Shown piece after piece: positions 9,882 to 19,698 of a DNA stretch of 62,583 nt. The DNA is taken from contig NZ_JYJK01000049.1 of assembly GCF_003263785.1 (NCBI RefSeq), forward strand, positions 1-62,583, read 5' to 3'. The notes below the pieces were generated by a model that made no database searches, was not told the origin of the DNA, and saw nothing but the letters and a program-made list of their open reading frames with translations. Position 1 is the first letter of the stretch. The number at the start of each line of letters is the position of its first letter. This stretch comes from Vibrio variabilis (GTDB lineage Bacteria > Pseudomonadota > Gammaproteobacteria > Enterobacterales > Vibrionaceae). Made by a program: the position numbers and the translations under genes.

Positions 9882-11900
9882 ATGAAGCTAAATCCGCAGC
9901 AAGATATGGCGGTTAAATACGTCTCTGGTCCATGTCTGGTTCTGGCCGGTGCAGGGTCAGGCAAAACCCGCGTTATTACTAATAAGATAGCCTACCTCGT
10001 GCAAAACTGCGGGTATAAGGCAAGAAATATCGCTGCGGTGACGTTTACTAATAAAGCTGCGCGTGAAATGAAAGAGCGTGTAGGGCAGACATTAGGTAAA
10101 AATGAATCTAAAGGTTTGATGGTGTCGACCTTTCACACCATGGGACTGAATATCATTCGCCGCGAGTACAAAGCGCTGGGTTTGAAAGCAGGTTTCTCTC
10201 TGTTTGATGACCAAGACCAAATGGCGTTACTTAAAGAGCTGACAGAAAAGCAGCTTGACGGTGATAAAGATTTGTTGCGCTCACTACTGAGTTCAATCTC
10301 GAACTGGAAAAACGACATGCTCACCCCTGAGCAGGTCAAAGGCAGTGCGCGATCCGAGCAAGAACAGTTATTTGCGTATTGCTTCGAGATGTACCAAATC
10401 CAGATGAAAGCGTACAACGCGCTCGATTTTGATGATCTGATTGCGTTACCGGTGATTTTGCTTAAAACCAATCAAGAAGTGCGCGAACGCTGGCAAAAAC
10501 GCATTCAGTATTTGCTGGTGGATGAATACCAAGATACCAATACCAGTCAGTATGAGTTGGTTAAGTTGCTTGTTGGTGAGCGAGCACGTTTTACCGTGGT
10601 AGGCGATGACGACCAGTCTATCTATTCATGGCGTGGCGCTAAGCCTCAAAACTTGGTGCTGCTTAACAAAGACTTCCCAAACCTTAAAGCAGTGATGCTA
10701 GAGCAGAACTATCGTTCGACGAGTCGAATTCTGCGTGCGGCGAATATCTTGATTGCCAACAACCCACACGTATTTGAGAAGTCACTGTTCTCAGAGATCC
10801 CTGATGGTGAAAAGCTCAAGGTTCTCAAAGCCAAGAATGAAGAGCATGAGGCAGAGCGTGTCACGGGTGAGCTCATTGCGCACCGCTTTGTAAATCGCAC
10901 CGAGTATCGTGATTATGCCGTCTTATATAGAGGCAACCATCAATCGCGCTTGATTGAAAAGGCGCTGATGCAAAACCGAGTGCCTTATAAGATCTCTGGC
11001 GGCACCTCGTTTTTTGCCCGTGCCGAAATCAAAGACATCATGGCTTACCTGCGTGTGTTGGTGAACCCGGATGATGACAATGCATTCTTGCGTATCGTCA
11101 ATACGCCGCGTCGAGAAATTGGGCCGGCGACGCTAGAGAAGCTGGGTAGTTACGCCAATATGCGCGGCAAGAGTTTGTTCGAAGCCAGTTTTGAGTTAGG
11201 GCTAGAGCAGTACCTCACTGGCCGAGGTCTTGAGAACCTGCGTCGCTTTACCCAATGGATAGTGACCATTGGCGATAATGCAGAGCGTGGAAACACGGTT
11301 GAAGCTGTGCGCGCCTTAGTTCGTGATATTAACTACGAAGACTGGCTCTACGAAACCTCATCAAGCGCAAAAGCGGCTGAAATGCGTATGAAAAACGTGT
11401 CTGATCTCTATTCCTGGATTGTCGCAGACCTAGAAGGCGACAATTACGATAAAGAGGAGAAGACACTCAAAGAAGTGGTTCAGCGTCTTACTTTGCGTGA
11501 CATGATGGAGCGTGGTGAAGAAGAAGATGACAGCGATGCTGTTCAGCTTATGACGCTGCATGCTTCAAAAGGCCTAGAATTCCCTTATGTCTATTTGATT
11601 GGCTCGGAAGAGGGGATTTTGCCGCATCAAACCAGTATTGATGAGGACAACGTCGAGGAAGAGCGCCGTCTGATGTACGTAGGTATCACCCGGGCACAAA
11701 AAGAGCTGACATTTACTATCTGTAAAGAGCGTCGTCAGTTTGGTGAGCTGATTAAGCCAGAGCATAGTCGCTTCCTGGACGAACTCCCATTTGATGATGT
11801 CGACTGGGAGCAATCTAAAAAGCCCGTCTCTGCAGAAGAGCGGATGCAAAAAGGCCAAGCGCATATCGCCAATATTCGTGCGATGTTCAATAAGAAGTAG
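9882..11900 (+). CDS. rep: ATP-dependent DNA helicase Rep
   Basis: A 672-aa superfamily 1A helicase that moves 3'-5' and helps replication forks pass obstacles. The start [11 protein letters not shown] at 9882 matches the family; an upstream GTG at 9870 is an alternative. Motifs in order: Q-motif LNPQQ, Walker A AGAGSGKT (residues 22-29), motif Ia [11 protein letters not shown], motif [10 protein letters not shown], motif [16 protein letters not shown], motif IV LEQNYRS, motif [16 protein letters not shown], motif [13 protein letters not shown]. The length equals the E. coli enzyme (673 aa). Monocistronic, ended by a long palindrome. The frame is intact. Confidence 0.97.
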   Translation: MKLNPQQDMAVKYVSGPCLVLAGAGSGKTRVITNKIAYLVQNCGYKARNIAAVTFTNKAAREMKERVGQTLGKNESKGLMVSTFHTMGLNIIRREYKALGLKAGFSLFDDQDQMALLKELTEKQLDGDKDLLRSLLSSISNWKNDMLTPEQVKGSARSEQEQLFAYCFEMYQIQMKAYNALDFDDLIALPVILLKTNQEVRERWQKRIQYLLVDEYQDTNTSQYELVKLLVGERARFTVVGDDDQSIYSWRGAKPQNLVLLNKDFPNLKAVMLEQNYRSTSRILRAANILIANNPHVFEKSLFSEIPDGEKLKVLKAKNEEHEAERVTGELIAHRFVNRTEYRDYAVLYRGNHQSRLIEKALMQNRVPYKISGGTSFFARAEIKDIMAYLRVLVNPDDDNAFLRIVNTPRREIGPATLEKLGSYANMRGKSLFEASFELGLEQYLTGRGLENLRRFTQWIVTIGDNAERGNTVEAVRALVRDINYEDWLYETSSSAKAAEMRMKNVSDLYSWIVADLEGDNYDKEEKTLKEVVQRLTLRDMMERGEEEDDSDAVQLMTLHASKGLEFPYVYLIGSEEGILPHQTSIDEDNVEEERRLMYVGITRAQKELTFTICKERRQFGELIKPEHSRFLDELPFDDVDWEQSKKPVSAEERMQKGQAHIANIRAMFNKK

Positions 11901-11909
11901 CGACCATTC

Positions 11910-11966
11910 GCACTCTATATAAAGAAGGGGCTCACTAGTTAGTGAGCCCTTCTTTATATAGAGTGC
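11910..11966. terminator. very long inverted repeat acting as shared terminator of rep and cytochrome c5 gene
   Basis: Left arm 11910-11936 and right arm 11941-11966 are complementary over about 26 pairs with a 4-base loop (AGTT, 11937-11940). The only flaw is GGGG in the left arm against CCC in the right arm, a one-base bulge. Plus-strand transcription runs from the stem into TTTTT (11967-11971). Placed between the convergent rep and cytochrome c5 genes. Confidence 0.85.
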
Positions 11967-11976
11967 TTTTTCTGAA

Positions 11977-12390
11977 TTACAGACCGGCAATCATGTGCTC
12001 GATAGCATCGATGATTTCTTGATCCGAACAATCCATACAAGAGCCTTTCGCTGGCATTGCGTTGAAGCCGTTGATCGCGTGATCGGCCAACACGTCTTTG
12101 CCTTGTGCAATACGCGGAGCCCAATCGGCGGCATCACCTGTTTTTGGCGCACCACTCACACCAATAGAGTGACAAGCAGTACAGAAGGTGTTGTAAACAG
12201 TGGCACCATCGCGTGGACCAGTTGGCTCGGCAGCAACTGGCTCGCTGCCAGCTAAGTAAACACCACCAACAGGTTTAATACGCTCTGCGATAGCGTCATA
12301 TTCTTCTTGGCTCACATCTGCTGCAAAAGAGGCAGTAGAAAAAGTTAGTGCAGCGACCAACACAGTTAAGATTCGACGAGACATATCCAT
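11977..12390 (-). CDS. cytochrome c5 family protein
   Basis: A 137-aa exported monohaem cytochrome. The signal peptide runs from the start to AALTFSTASFA; the haem-binding CTACH motif lies near the middle of the mature protein, and a conserved Met/Cys segment (MPAKGSCMDCSDQEI) may supply the distal Met ligand. The start at 12390 (MDMSRR) has GTGAG a few bases upstream; the longer frame to 12441 is less likely. It would carry electrons in the periplasm; partners are not encoded nearby. Convergent with rep. The adjacency matches the V. cholerae rep / cytochrome c5 pair. Confidence 0.88.
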   Translation of the reverse strand: MDMSRRILTVLVAALTFSTASFAADVSQEEYDAIAERIKPVGGVYLAGSEPVAAEPTGPRDGATVYNTFCTACHSIGVSGAPKTGDAADWAPRIAQGKDVLADHAINGFNAMPAKGSCMDCSDQEIIDAIEHMIAGL

Positions 12391-12686
12391 TAAACTCACT
12401 TTACTATCCAACAAGGTAGCAAGTCGGTGCTTGCTATTCATTTATACGATTTTATTCTGCTTGCTGATCTAACCACTGTTAAATCAATGTAAACATTGGG
12501 TGATTATATCCTGTTAACTTGTTGCAATAAACCACAAGTTTTCAGCTTCACGGGGTGAATCACATCGTAAAGCTACTATTTTCTGTACCAAAGTGCTGAA
12601 AAAGACAACAAACGAGAAAAAAAGTTGAAAAAGTACTTTACGACATAGTGTGATATCCGTATTATTCCCATCCGCCGATAGGGCAT

Positions 12687-12763
<77 letters not shown>

Positions 12764-12792
12764 TCCGGGTATAATTATTGGCAAAACATAAT

Positions 12793-12869
12793 GGTGGCTA
12801 TAGCTCAGTTGGTAGAGCCCTGGATTGTGATTCCGGTGGTCGCGAGTTCGAATCTCGTTAGCCACCCCA
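12793..12869 (+). tRNA. tRNA-His (anticodon GTG), copy 1
   Basis: The extra 5' G (12793) typical of histidine tRNA precedes the seven-base acceptor GTGGCTA, paired with TAGCCAC; C73 and CCA follow. Anticodon loop ATTGTGATT gives GTG. Identical in sequence to copy 2 at 13057. Confidence 0.96.
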
Positions 12870-12937
12870 TTATTTCGGTGACTTTTGTCCCCAGTTTTGA
12901 TTTAATCGAAACGAAATCGTTCTGAAAAGAACATCGT

Positions 12938-13014
<77 letters not shown>

Positions 13015-13056
13015 CTATTTTAGTTATCGTATTGACGGTGACAAAGCAAAATTTGT

Positions 13057-13133
13057 GGTGGCTATAGCTCAGTTGGTAGAGCCCTGGATTGTGATTCCGG
13101 TGGTCGCGAGTTCGAATCTCGTTAGCCACCCCA
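13057..13133 (+). tRNA. tRNA-His (anticodon GTG), copy 2
   Basis: Same sequence as the histidine tRNA at 12793, including the 5' extra G and encoded CCA. It forms the second His-Pro unit; the spacer after it differs from the first, so the duplication is old or the spacers evolve fast. Confidence 0.96.
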
Positions 13134-13198
13134 TTAATTTTGGTAGCCTTTCAAATTAAAGTGCTCCCCTTTACGTTGTAAAGCGTAGTAAAAATTGT

Positions 13199-13275
<77 letters not shown>

Positions 13276-13282
13276 CCATTCG

Positions 13283-13311
13283 AAAGCCTCGTCGAAAGAC
13301 GAGGCTTTTTT
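13283..13311 (+). terminator. terminator of the tRNA cluster
   Basis: An 11-bp perfect stem AAAGCCTCGTC / GACGAGGCTTT closed by a GAAA tetraloop is followed by a T run, 7 bases after the last tRNA. Confidence 0.93.
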
Positions 13312-13350
13312 CGTATGTGGTTTTGCAGGTTTTGAGAAGAACCCATACGA

Positions 13351-13427
13351 GTCGGGGGCTGGAAGCCCAGTCGCATCGAATCCCTCTTCACCAACCGCTA
13401 TTCAAGGCTTTGTCGAAAGGCGAAGTT
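13351..13427 (+). pseudogene. decayed tRNA-Pro 3' end plus decayed terminator
   Basis: CGAATCCCTCTTCACC (13377-13392) is identical to the T-arm/acceptor part of the two proline tRNAs. It is preceded by GTCGGGGG, as in the T stem, though with an inserted stretch. About ten bases on, AAGGCTTTGTCGAAAGGCG resembles the AAGCCTCGTCGAAAGACG terminator stem of the real cluster, still pairable through G-U pairs. No 5' half or anticodon arm remains. It is either a worn third His-Pro copy or a 3'-end duplication left by an integration event. Confidence 0.7.
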
Positions 13428-14188
13428 TAATCGTTTTTGATGGTTGGAAAACGCTTGAGGTAGCGTAGATGAGTGAGCTCAGGGGAGCTCATGAACTCGA
13501 TTTCATCCCTTTCTCCAGCTTGGTTTCATATGATTGCTGAGATTAAAACGCGAGAAATCGATCTTCTTGGCGCTTTTTCTTCCTATAAATAGCCTGATGT
13601 GTCTCTTGCAATAGGCTGAATAACATTTCTACGATTCTTGAGAGATAAGAAATGGTGCTTCGCTCTGCATTTTCTGGAAAAGCTAGAGTTTTGTTCATAA
13701 TGATAGCAACGGCTATGTTGCAATTTAATGTAGGGGAAAATGTTGCTCCCTTTCAGATTAAGAGCGTTTAGCTTAGGAAGTGTGATTAAGATCTAGACTT
13801 TAGTTCTGCAAATGACTTTGCGACAAAATTTATGTTTCCATAGTGTTAAAGTTGTCATGGAATAACTATTCGCGGCTTGTTAGTTATTAATATGGCTAAT
13901 GCCGTGATGTATAGCGATTTATGATCGTTTGGTAGTGGGTTTTATTGGTGCTACATCAAGTTTTTCAATAGGTCGTACCATTGCTATATGTAGTTAATGT
14001 GCATAAATATTTATTTATACTGCTTTAGATTTGCCTTAATTCGAATTTTTATCCTATTTTTGTTGCTTTTCTGTGAAAGATTTGCCAAATTGATGCCCTT
14101 GTAATTAGTCAGTAGAAAATGCTGTCTAAGAATGGATTCAATTTTTCAGACAGGGGCAGAAAACTGCCAAAGCAGTAGAGGTCTGGTA
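13428..14188. other. long AT-rich intergenic region before the oligopeptide ABC operon
   Basis: About 760 bases with no credible protein or structural RNA gene that I can recognise. A 7-bp hairpin TGAGCTC-AGGG-GAGCTCA lies at 13474-13491. The stretch 13800-14130 is very AT-rich and should hold the promoter of the downstream transporter operon, but no clear operator was found. A small RNA cannot be excluded. Confidence 0.5.
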
Positions 14189-15907
14189 ATGTCATTATTA
14201 GAAGTTAAAGATCTTCGTATCGAATACCCATCTCGCCATGGGGTACATGCCGCGGTTAAAAATTTGTCGTTCAATATTGAGCGCGGTGAAATAGTTGGTG
14301 TTGTGGGGGAGTCGGGCGCCGGTAAATCGACCGTCGGTAATGCGGTTATCGATCTGTTGTCGCCTCCAGGAACGATCGCTGGTGGTGAAGTGTTCCTAGA
14401 CGGAGAAAAAATCTCCGGTCTATCTCCTGAACAGATGCGAAAAGTTCGTGGCTCAAAAATCGGGTTTATTTTCCAGGACCCAATGACCTCACTTAATCCA
14501 CTCTTCACGGTTGAGCAACAATTAAAAGAGACCATCCACGCCAATATGAAGGTGACGGATGAGCAAGCCTATGAGCGCTCGCTTAACCTAATGAAGCAAG
14601 TGGGTATCCCACAACCAGAAAACCGTCTTAAACAGTACCCGCACCAGTTCTCTGGTGGTATGCGTCAGCGTGTGGTTATCGCTATCGCGCTAGCGGGTGA
14701 GCCTGATCTTATCATTGCAGATGAGCCGACCACGGCACTGGATGTATCAATTCAAGATCAAATCTTAGGTTTGATTCGTGAACTGTGCATCAAGAACAAC
14801 GTGGGTTGTATGCTAGTCACGCATGATATGGGTGTGGTTTCTAACGTGACTGACCGCGTAGCGGTAATGTATCGTGGTGACCTGGTGGAGTTTGGCGCGA
14901 CTAAGAAAGTACTGGGCGACCCAGATCACCCATACACACGCAGCCTGATTTCCGCGGTTCCTCGTTCAGACATGAAACTGGATCGCTTCCCGCTGGTTAG
15001 CTACATCGAAGAAGCTCACGAAATGGAGCCGCTTGATGTGAAAAACCACTGGTTAGGTCAAAGCCAAGATCACCGTGACTACACAGGCCCACTCCTTAAC
15101 GTAGAGAATGTAAACCTACGCTTTGTGACCAAAGATTCTTTGTTCGAAAGCCGTCGAGAGTATGTTCAGGCGTCTAATAATGTGAGCTTTGAAGTTCATG
15201 AGGGTGAGACATTTGGTCTGGTAGGTGAGTCAGGTTCTGGTAAATCTACCATCGCGCGTGTTATCGCCGGTCTTTACGCACCAAACTCAGGTAAGGTGAC
15301 GTTTGAGGGTGTCGACTTAACTTCGCTTAAGTCGGAGAAAGAGCGTCGTCCAATGCGTCGTCAGATGCAGATGGTGTTCCAAAACCCGTACACCTCAATG
15401 AACCCGCGTATGAAGATCTACGACATCATCGCTGAGCCAATTCGTTTCCACAAACTGACCGCTAACGAGTCAGAAACCAAACAGATTGTTGAAGATCTGC
15501 TTGAGCACGTGGGTCTTGGCAAGATGGCGGGTGTGAAGTATCCGCACGAGTTCTCCGGTGGTCAGCGTCAGCGTATCTCTATCGCTCGCGCATTGGCAAC
15601 GCGTCCGCGTCTATTGATTTGTGATGAGCCGACATCAGCGCTTGATGTATCGGTTCAGGCGCAGATTTTGAACCTACTTAAAGACCTTCAGCAAGAGCTG
15701 AACCTGACCATGCTGTTCATCAGTCACGATCTACCGGTTATCCGTCAGATGTGTGATCGAGTGGGTGTGATGCAAATGGGTACGCTACTGGAAGTGGCGC
15801 CTACTGAGCAATTGTTTACCGACCCACAACACGAATACAGCAAGCAACTGATTTCCTTGATGCCTGAGTTTACAGGTTTAAGAGAAGACGTAGTAAAAAC
15901 GGCGTAA
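14189..15907 (+). CDS. oligopeptide/dipeptide ABC transporter, fused double ATP-binding protein
   Basis: 572 aa with two complete ABC ATPase halves in one chain (OppD-like then OppF-like). First half: Walker A GESGAGKST, signature FSGGMRQRV, Walker B LIIADEPTTALD. Second half: Walker A GESGSGKST, signature FSGGQRQRI, Walker B LLICDEPTSALD. Each half is followed by the C-terminal segment seen in Opp/Dpp ATPases. Start at MSLLEVKDL (14189) is preferred; the frame opens at 14132. It energises peptide import by the membrane and binding proteins encoded downstream. The order ATPase, binding protein, permease, permease matches the V. cholerae VC0170-VC0173 group. Substrate (di- or oligopeptide) is inferred from family. 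Confidence 0.9.
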   Translation: MSLLEVKDLRIEYPSRHGVHAAVKNLSFNIERGEIVGVVGESGAGKSTVGNAVIDLLSPPGTIAGGEVFLDGEKISGLSPEQMRKVRGSKIGFIFQDPMTSLNPLFTVEQQLKETIHANMKVTDEQAYERSLNLMKQVGIPQPENRLKQYPHQFSGGMRQRVVIAIALAGEPDLIIADEPTTALDVSIQDQILGLIRELCIKNNVGCMLVTHDMGVVSNVTDRVAVMYRGDLVEFGATKKVLGDPDHPYTRSLISAVPRSDMKLDRFPLVSYIEEAHEMEPLDVKNHWLGQSQDHRDYTGPLLNVENVNLRFVTKDSLFESRREYVQASNNVSFEVHEGETFGLVGESGSGKSTIARVIAGLYAPNSGKVTFEGVDLTSLKSEKERRPMRRQMQMVFQNPYTSMNPRMKIYDIIAEPIRFHKLTANESETKQIVEDLLEHVGLGKMAGVKYPHEFSGGQRQRISIARALATRPRLLICDEPTSALDVSVQAQILNLLKDLQQELNLTMLFISHDLPVIRQMCDRVGVMQMGTLLEVAPTEQLFTDPQHEYSKQLISLMPEFTGLREDVVKTA

Positions 15908-15993
15908 GCCAAATAAGTTCCTAATCGGAAATATAAGCAGAAGCAAACACAACAAAAAGGGATCCGGATCCCCGCATGAAGGAGTTATGCATA

Positions 15994-17547
15994 ATGAAAA
16001 CCATGAAAAGTAAATTAGCAGTGGCTTTGATGGCAGCTGGCCTAAGCTTTAGCGCTGCAGCAGCAAACATCACCGTAGCATACGACGCTGACCCAGTAAC
16101 GCTTGATCCACAAGAGCAGCTATCTGGTGGTGTGATGCAGCTTTCACACATGGTATTTGACCCACTAGTACGTTTTAACCAAGACATGGAATTTGAGCCA
16201 CGTTTGGCTGAGTCTTGGGAACGCGTCGACAACGAAACTATGCGTTTCAACCTACGTAAAGGCGTTAAGTTCCACTCTGGTAACGAGCTAACGGCTGACG
16301 ACGTAGTGTGGACATTTGCGCGTCTTAAGAAGTCTGCTGACTTCAAAGGTATCTTTGCGCCGCTAGTATCACTGACAAAAGTTGACGACTACACCATCGA
16401 AATCAAGACTGACGGTACTTACCCGCTAGTTGAGAACGTGGCAACGTACATCTTCCCAATGGACAGCAAGTTCTACTCTGGCACAACAGAAGACGGTAAA
16501 GACAAAGGCGAAATCGTTAAGCACGGTAACTCTTTTGCTTCTACTAACGTTTCTGGTACTGGCCCATTCACGGTTAAATCTCGTGAGCAAGGTATCAAGG
16601 TTGAGTTTGAGCGTAACCCTAACTACTGGGATACTGCATCAAAAGGTAACGTTGATAACCTAACACTTGTACCAATCAAAGAAGCAGCAACGCGTGTAGC
16701 AGCACTTCTTTCTGGTGACGTAGACATGATTGCTCCAGTCGCACCAAACGACTACAAGCGTGTGGATAGCGCGAGCAACATCAACCTATACACTATGCCT
16801 GGTACGCGTGTCATCACGTTCCAAATGAACCAAAACAGCAACGAAGCGCTGAAAGACGTTCGCGTTCGTCAAGCTATCGTTCACGCAATCAACAACGAAG
16901 GTATTGCTAAGAAGATCATGAAAGGTGCTGCGACACCAGCAGGTCAGCAAAGCCCAGTTGGTTACGCGGGTTACAACGAAGATCTTAAGCCACGCTACGA
17001 CCTGAAGAAAGCAAAAGAGCTAATGAAGGAAGCGGGTTACGAGAACGGCTTCACGCTATCTATGATGGCGCCAAACAACCGTTACGTGAACGATGACAAG
17101 ATTGCTCAAGCTGCGGCAGCAATGCTGTCTAAGATCGGCATCAAGGTTGATCTGAAGACAATGCCTAAAGCGCAATACTGGCCAGAGTTTGATAAGTGTG
17201 CAGCAGACATGATGATGATCGGCTGGCACCCAGATACAGAAGATTCAGCGAACTTCACAGAGTTCCTAACGATGACTCGTAACGAAGCGACGGGTCGTGG
17301 TCAGTACAACTGTGGTCACTACTCGAACCCTGAAGTGGACAAGATTGTTGAAGCGTCTAACTCTGAGACAGATCTAGCGAAGCGTAGCGCGATGCTTAAG
17401 CAAGTAGAAGCAACGCTTTACAATGAAGCGGCGTTTGTTCCTCTACACTGGCAAGATCCATCATGGGCAGCGAAGTCTAACGTTGAGATTGGCCCAATCA
17501 TCAACGGCATGAACTTCCCATACTTTGGTGACCTAGTCGTTAAGTAA
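15994..17547 (+). CDS. peptide ABC transporter periplasmic binding protein (SBP family 5)
   Basis: 517 aa with a clear signal peptide (residues 1-24, cleavage after SFSAAAA) and the family 5 start NITVAYDADPVTLDPQ. The SBP_bac_5 signature region appears as LAESWERVDNETMRFNLRKGVKFHSG. Start at 15994 has GGAG nine bases upstream. It captures peptides in the periplasm and passes them to the two permeases. It lies 86 bases after the ATPase gene and is followed by a hairpin with a T run, so its message is probably more abundant than that of the permeases. Codon use is strongly biased toward highly expressed codons. Confidence 0.93.
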   Translation: MKTMKSKLAVALMAAGLSFSAAAANITVAYDADPVTLDPQEQLSGGVMQLSHMVFDPLVRFNQDMEFEPRLAESWERVDNETMRFNLRKGVKFHSGNELTADDVVWTFARLKKSADFKGIFAPLVSLTKVDDYTIEIKTDGTYPLVENVATYIFPMDSKFYSGTTEDGKDKGEIVKHGNSFASTNVSGTGPFTVKSREQGIKVEFERNPNYWDTASKGNVDNLTLVPIKEAATRVAALLSGDVDMIAPVAPNDYKRVDSASNINLYTMPGTRVITFQMNQNSNEALKDVRVRQAIVHAINNEGIAKKIMKGAATPAGQQSPVGYAGYNEDLKPRYDLKKAKELMKEAGYENGFTLSMMAPNNRYVNDDKIAQAAAAMLSKIGIKVDLKTMPKAQYWPEFDKCAADMMMIGWHPDTEDSANFTEFLTMTRNEATGRGQYNCGHYSNPEVDKIVEASNSETDLAKRSAMLKQVEATLYNEAAFVPLHWQDPSWAAKSNVEIGPIINGMNFPYFGDLVVK

Positions 17548-17581
17548 GCGGCACTCTCTCGCTGAGTAAGCGACAGATAAT

Positions 17582-17620
17582 CGCGCTCTGCTTTGTTCAG
17601 CGAGCAGAGCGCGTTTTTTT
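17582..17620 (+). terminator. intra-operon hairpin with T run after the binding-protein gene
   Basis: CGCGCTCTGCT (17582-17592) pairs perfectly with AGCAGAGCGCG (17603-17613) and is followed by seven T. It lies between the binding-protein and permease genes, so it most likely allows partial read-through and sets a high ratio of binding protein to permease. Confidence 0.88.
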
Positions 17621-17665
17621 AGGCTGAACGAATTTTTAATGTAATGGATACATAAGGGGCAAGGA

Positions 17666-18643
17666 ATGTTTTCGTTTCTGGTCAAGCGCCTGTTTCAGGC
17701 ACTGATAGTGATGTTTGTGATCAGTTTGGTGGCGTTTGCCATTCAGGATAACCTGGGCGACCCGTTGCGTGAACTTGTAGGTCAGTCGGTTTCAGAAGCA
17801 GAGCGTCAAGCGATGCGTGATGAAATGGGCCTCAACGATCCCTTCATTACGAAATACGCGCGTTTTCTTGGTAACGCGGTACAAGGTGATTTAGGCAACT
17901 CATACTTCTTCAAGCGTCCAGCGGTTGAAGTGATTGCGAGCAAGCTAGTGGCGACGCTAGAGCTGGTATTTGGTGCCACGTTAATCATAATCTGTTTATC
18001 TATTCCTCTTGGGGTTTACTCTGCAATTAACCCGAAGAGCTTCTTTACCAAAGTCGTCATGGCAGGCAGCAGCATCGGTATCTCGATTCCTGTTTTCCTA
18101 ACGGCAATCATGTTGATGTATGTCTTTTCTATCGAACTGGGCTGGTTCCCGTCCTACGGACGAGGTGAAACTGCCAACTGGTTTGGTTGGGACTCTGGCT
18201 TCTTAACGCTTGATGGTCTGGCACACTTGGTGCTGCCGTGTATCGCACTGGCTTCCATTATGTTGCCGCTGTTTATTCGTCTAGTGCGTGCAGAGATGCT
18301 AGAAGTGCTGAGCTCTGAGTACATTAAGTTTGGTAAAGCAAAAGGTCTCGCTTTGCATAAGATCTACTACCAACATGCGCTTAAAAACACCATGCTACCG
18401 GTATTGACGGTAGGTGGCGTACAAATCGGTACTATGGTGGCGTACACCATCCTAACCGAAACCGTCTTCCAGTGGCCTGGTACAGGCTTCCTTTTCCTAG
18501 AGGCAATCAACCGCGTAGATACACCGCTTATCACCGCGTACGTTATCTTTGTAGGTCTTATCTTCGTAGTGACTAACACCATCGTCGACCTGCTATACGG
18601 CTTGATTAACCCAACAGTAAACCTAACTGGTAAAGGAGCATAA
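17666..18643 (+). CDS. peptide ABC transporter permease, DppB/OppB-like
   Basis: 325 aa with an N-terminal membrane helix, a periplasmic loop and five further helices. The cytoplasmic EAA loop that docks onto the ATPase is visible (EYIKFGKAKGLALHKIYYQH). Start at 17666 is preceded by AAGGGG. The stop is only two bases before the next permease start, so translation of the pair is coupled. It forms the channel with the DppC-like protein. Confidence 0.92.
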   Translation: MFSFLVKRLFQALIVMFVISLVAFAIQDNLGDPLRELVGQSVSEAERQAMRDEMGLNDPFITKYARFLGNAVQGDLGNSYFFKRPAVEVIASKLVATLELVFGATLIIICLSIPLGVYSAINPKSFFTKVVMAGSSIGISIPVFLTAIMLMYVFSIELGWFPSYGRGETANWFGWDSGFLTLDGLAHLVLPCIALASIMLPLFIRLVRAEMLEVLSSEYIKFGKAKGLALHKIYYQHALKNTMLPVLTVGGVQIGTMVAYTILTETVFQWPGTGFLFLEAINRVDTPLITAYVIFVGLIFVVTNTIVDLLYGLINPTVNLTGKGA

Positions 18644-18645
18644 CC

Positions 18646-19587
18646 ATGACACAAGCAGTACAAGCCGTTCCTTCACGTTGGGAGCGTTTCAAACAATCGG
18701 ATTTTCTGTATTACTTTAAGCGCGACAAGGTTGCGATGACGAGTTTCACTGTCTTTATGGTGATTCTAGTGATGTCGTTGGCTTCGCCGTTGATTGCACC
18801 GCATAACCCGTATGATCTCAGTACCATCGACATTATGGATGCTGAGCTGCCACCATCTTGGATGGAAGACGGCGACGCAACCTTCCCGCTGGGTACCGAT
18901 GAGCAAGGTCGTGATATTCTGTCGACGATTCTTTACGGCTCTCGTCTATCGCTGACGATTGGCTTTGCAGCAGTAGGTCTTCAGCTATTTCTAGGTACCG
19001 TTATTGGTTTGTCAGCAGGTTACTTTGGTGGCCGTGTTGATAGCTTCCTAATGCGCTTTGCGGATGTTCAACTGTCGTTCTCAACCATGATGGTCGCGAT
19101 CATTGTCTCGGCAATCTTTAAGGCGAGTTTTGGTAGCGAGTTCTTCAGTCAGTATGCCGTGCTGATGCTGGTGGTGATTATTGGTATTGCTGAATGGCCG
19201 CAGTACGCACGTACCATTCGTGCTTCGGTACTGGCTGAGAAGAAGAAAGAGTATGTGGAAGCGGCACGCGTGATGGGCTTTAAAGCGCCACGCATCATGT
19301 TCCGTCACATTCTTCCAAACTGTCTGTCACCAATCTTGGTTATCTCAACAGTACAGGTGGCGAATGCGATCATGTCAGAAGCGGCGCTGTCGTTCCTTGG
19401 ACTTGGTCTGCCGGTTGACCAACCGTCATTGGGTGCCCTTATCAGCATCGGCTTTAAGTACATCTTCTCGGGCGCTTGGTGGATCACGGCGTTCCCAGGT
19501 CTCGTTCTGATCACTTTAGTACTAGTCATCAACCTATTAGGTGACTGGTTACGTGATGTATTTAACCCGAAAATCTACAAAGGGTGA
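18646..19587 (+). CDS. peptide ABC transporter permease, DppC/OppC-like
   Basis: 313 aa; long N-terminal cytoplasmic segment, then the OppC-type periplasmic part (PLGTDEQGRDILSTILYG) and membrane helices. EAA loop: EYVEAARVMGFKAPRIMFRH. Second half of the transmembrane channel. Last gene of the operon, followed by a terminator. Confidence 0.92.
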   Translation: MTQAVQAVPSRWERFKQSDFLYYFKRDKVAMTSFTVFMVILVMSLASPLIAPHNPYDLSTIDIMDAELPPSWMEDGDATFPLGTDEQGRDILSTILYGSRLSLTIGFAAVGLQLFLGTVIGLSAGYFGGRVDSFLMRFADVQLSFSTMMVAIIVSAIFKASFGSEFFSQYAVLMLVVIIGIAEWPQYARTIRASVLAEKKKEYVEAARVMGFKAPRIMFRHILPNCLSPILVISTVQVANAIMSEAALSFLGLGLPVDQPSLGALISIGFKYIFSGAWWITAFPGLVLITLVLVINLLGDWLRDVFNPKIYKG

Positions 19588-19627
19588 TCAAGAGTGATTG
19601 ATTTTTAAACCCAATCCTCACTACACT

Positions 19628-19660
19628 AAGAGTCGCAAATGATTGCGGCTCTTTTTATTT
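19628..19660 (+). terminator. terminator of the peptide ABC operon
   Basis: AAGAGTCGCAA / TTGCGGCTCTT stem (one T-G pair) with loop ATGA, followed by a T-rich stretch. Confidence 0.85.
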
Positions 19661-19698
19661 GTGCTGCAAATTCCAGATGAAGTGTTCAGGGGATAGGT

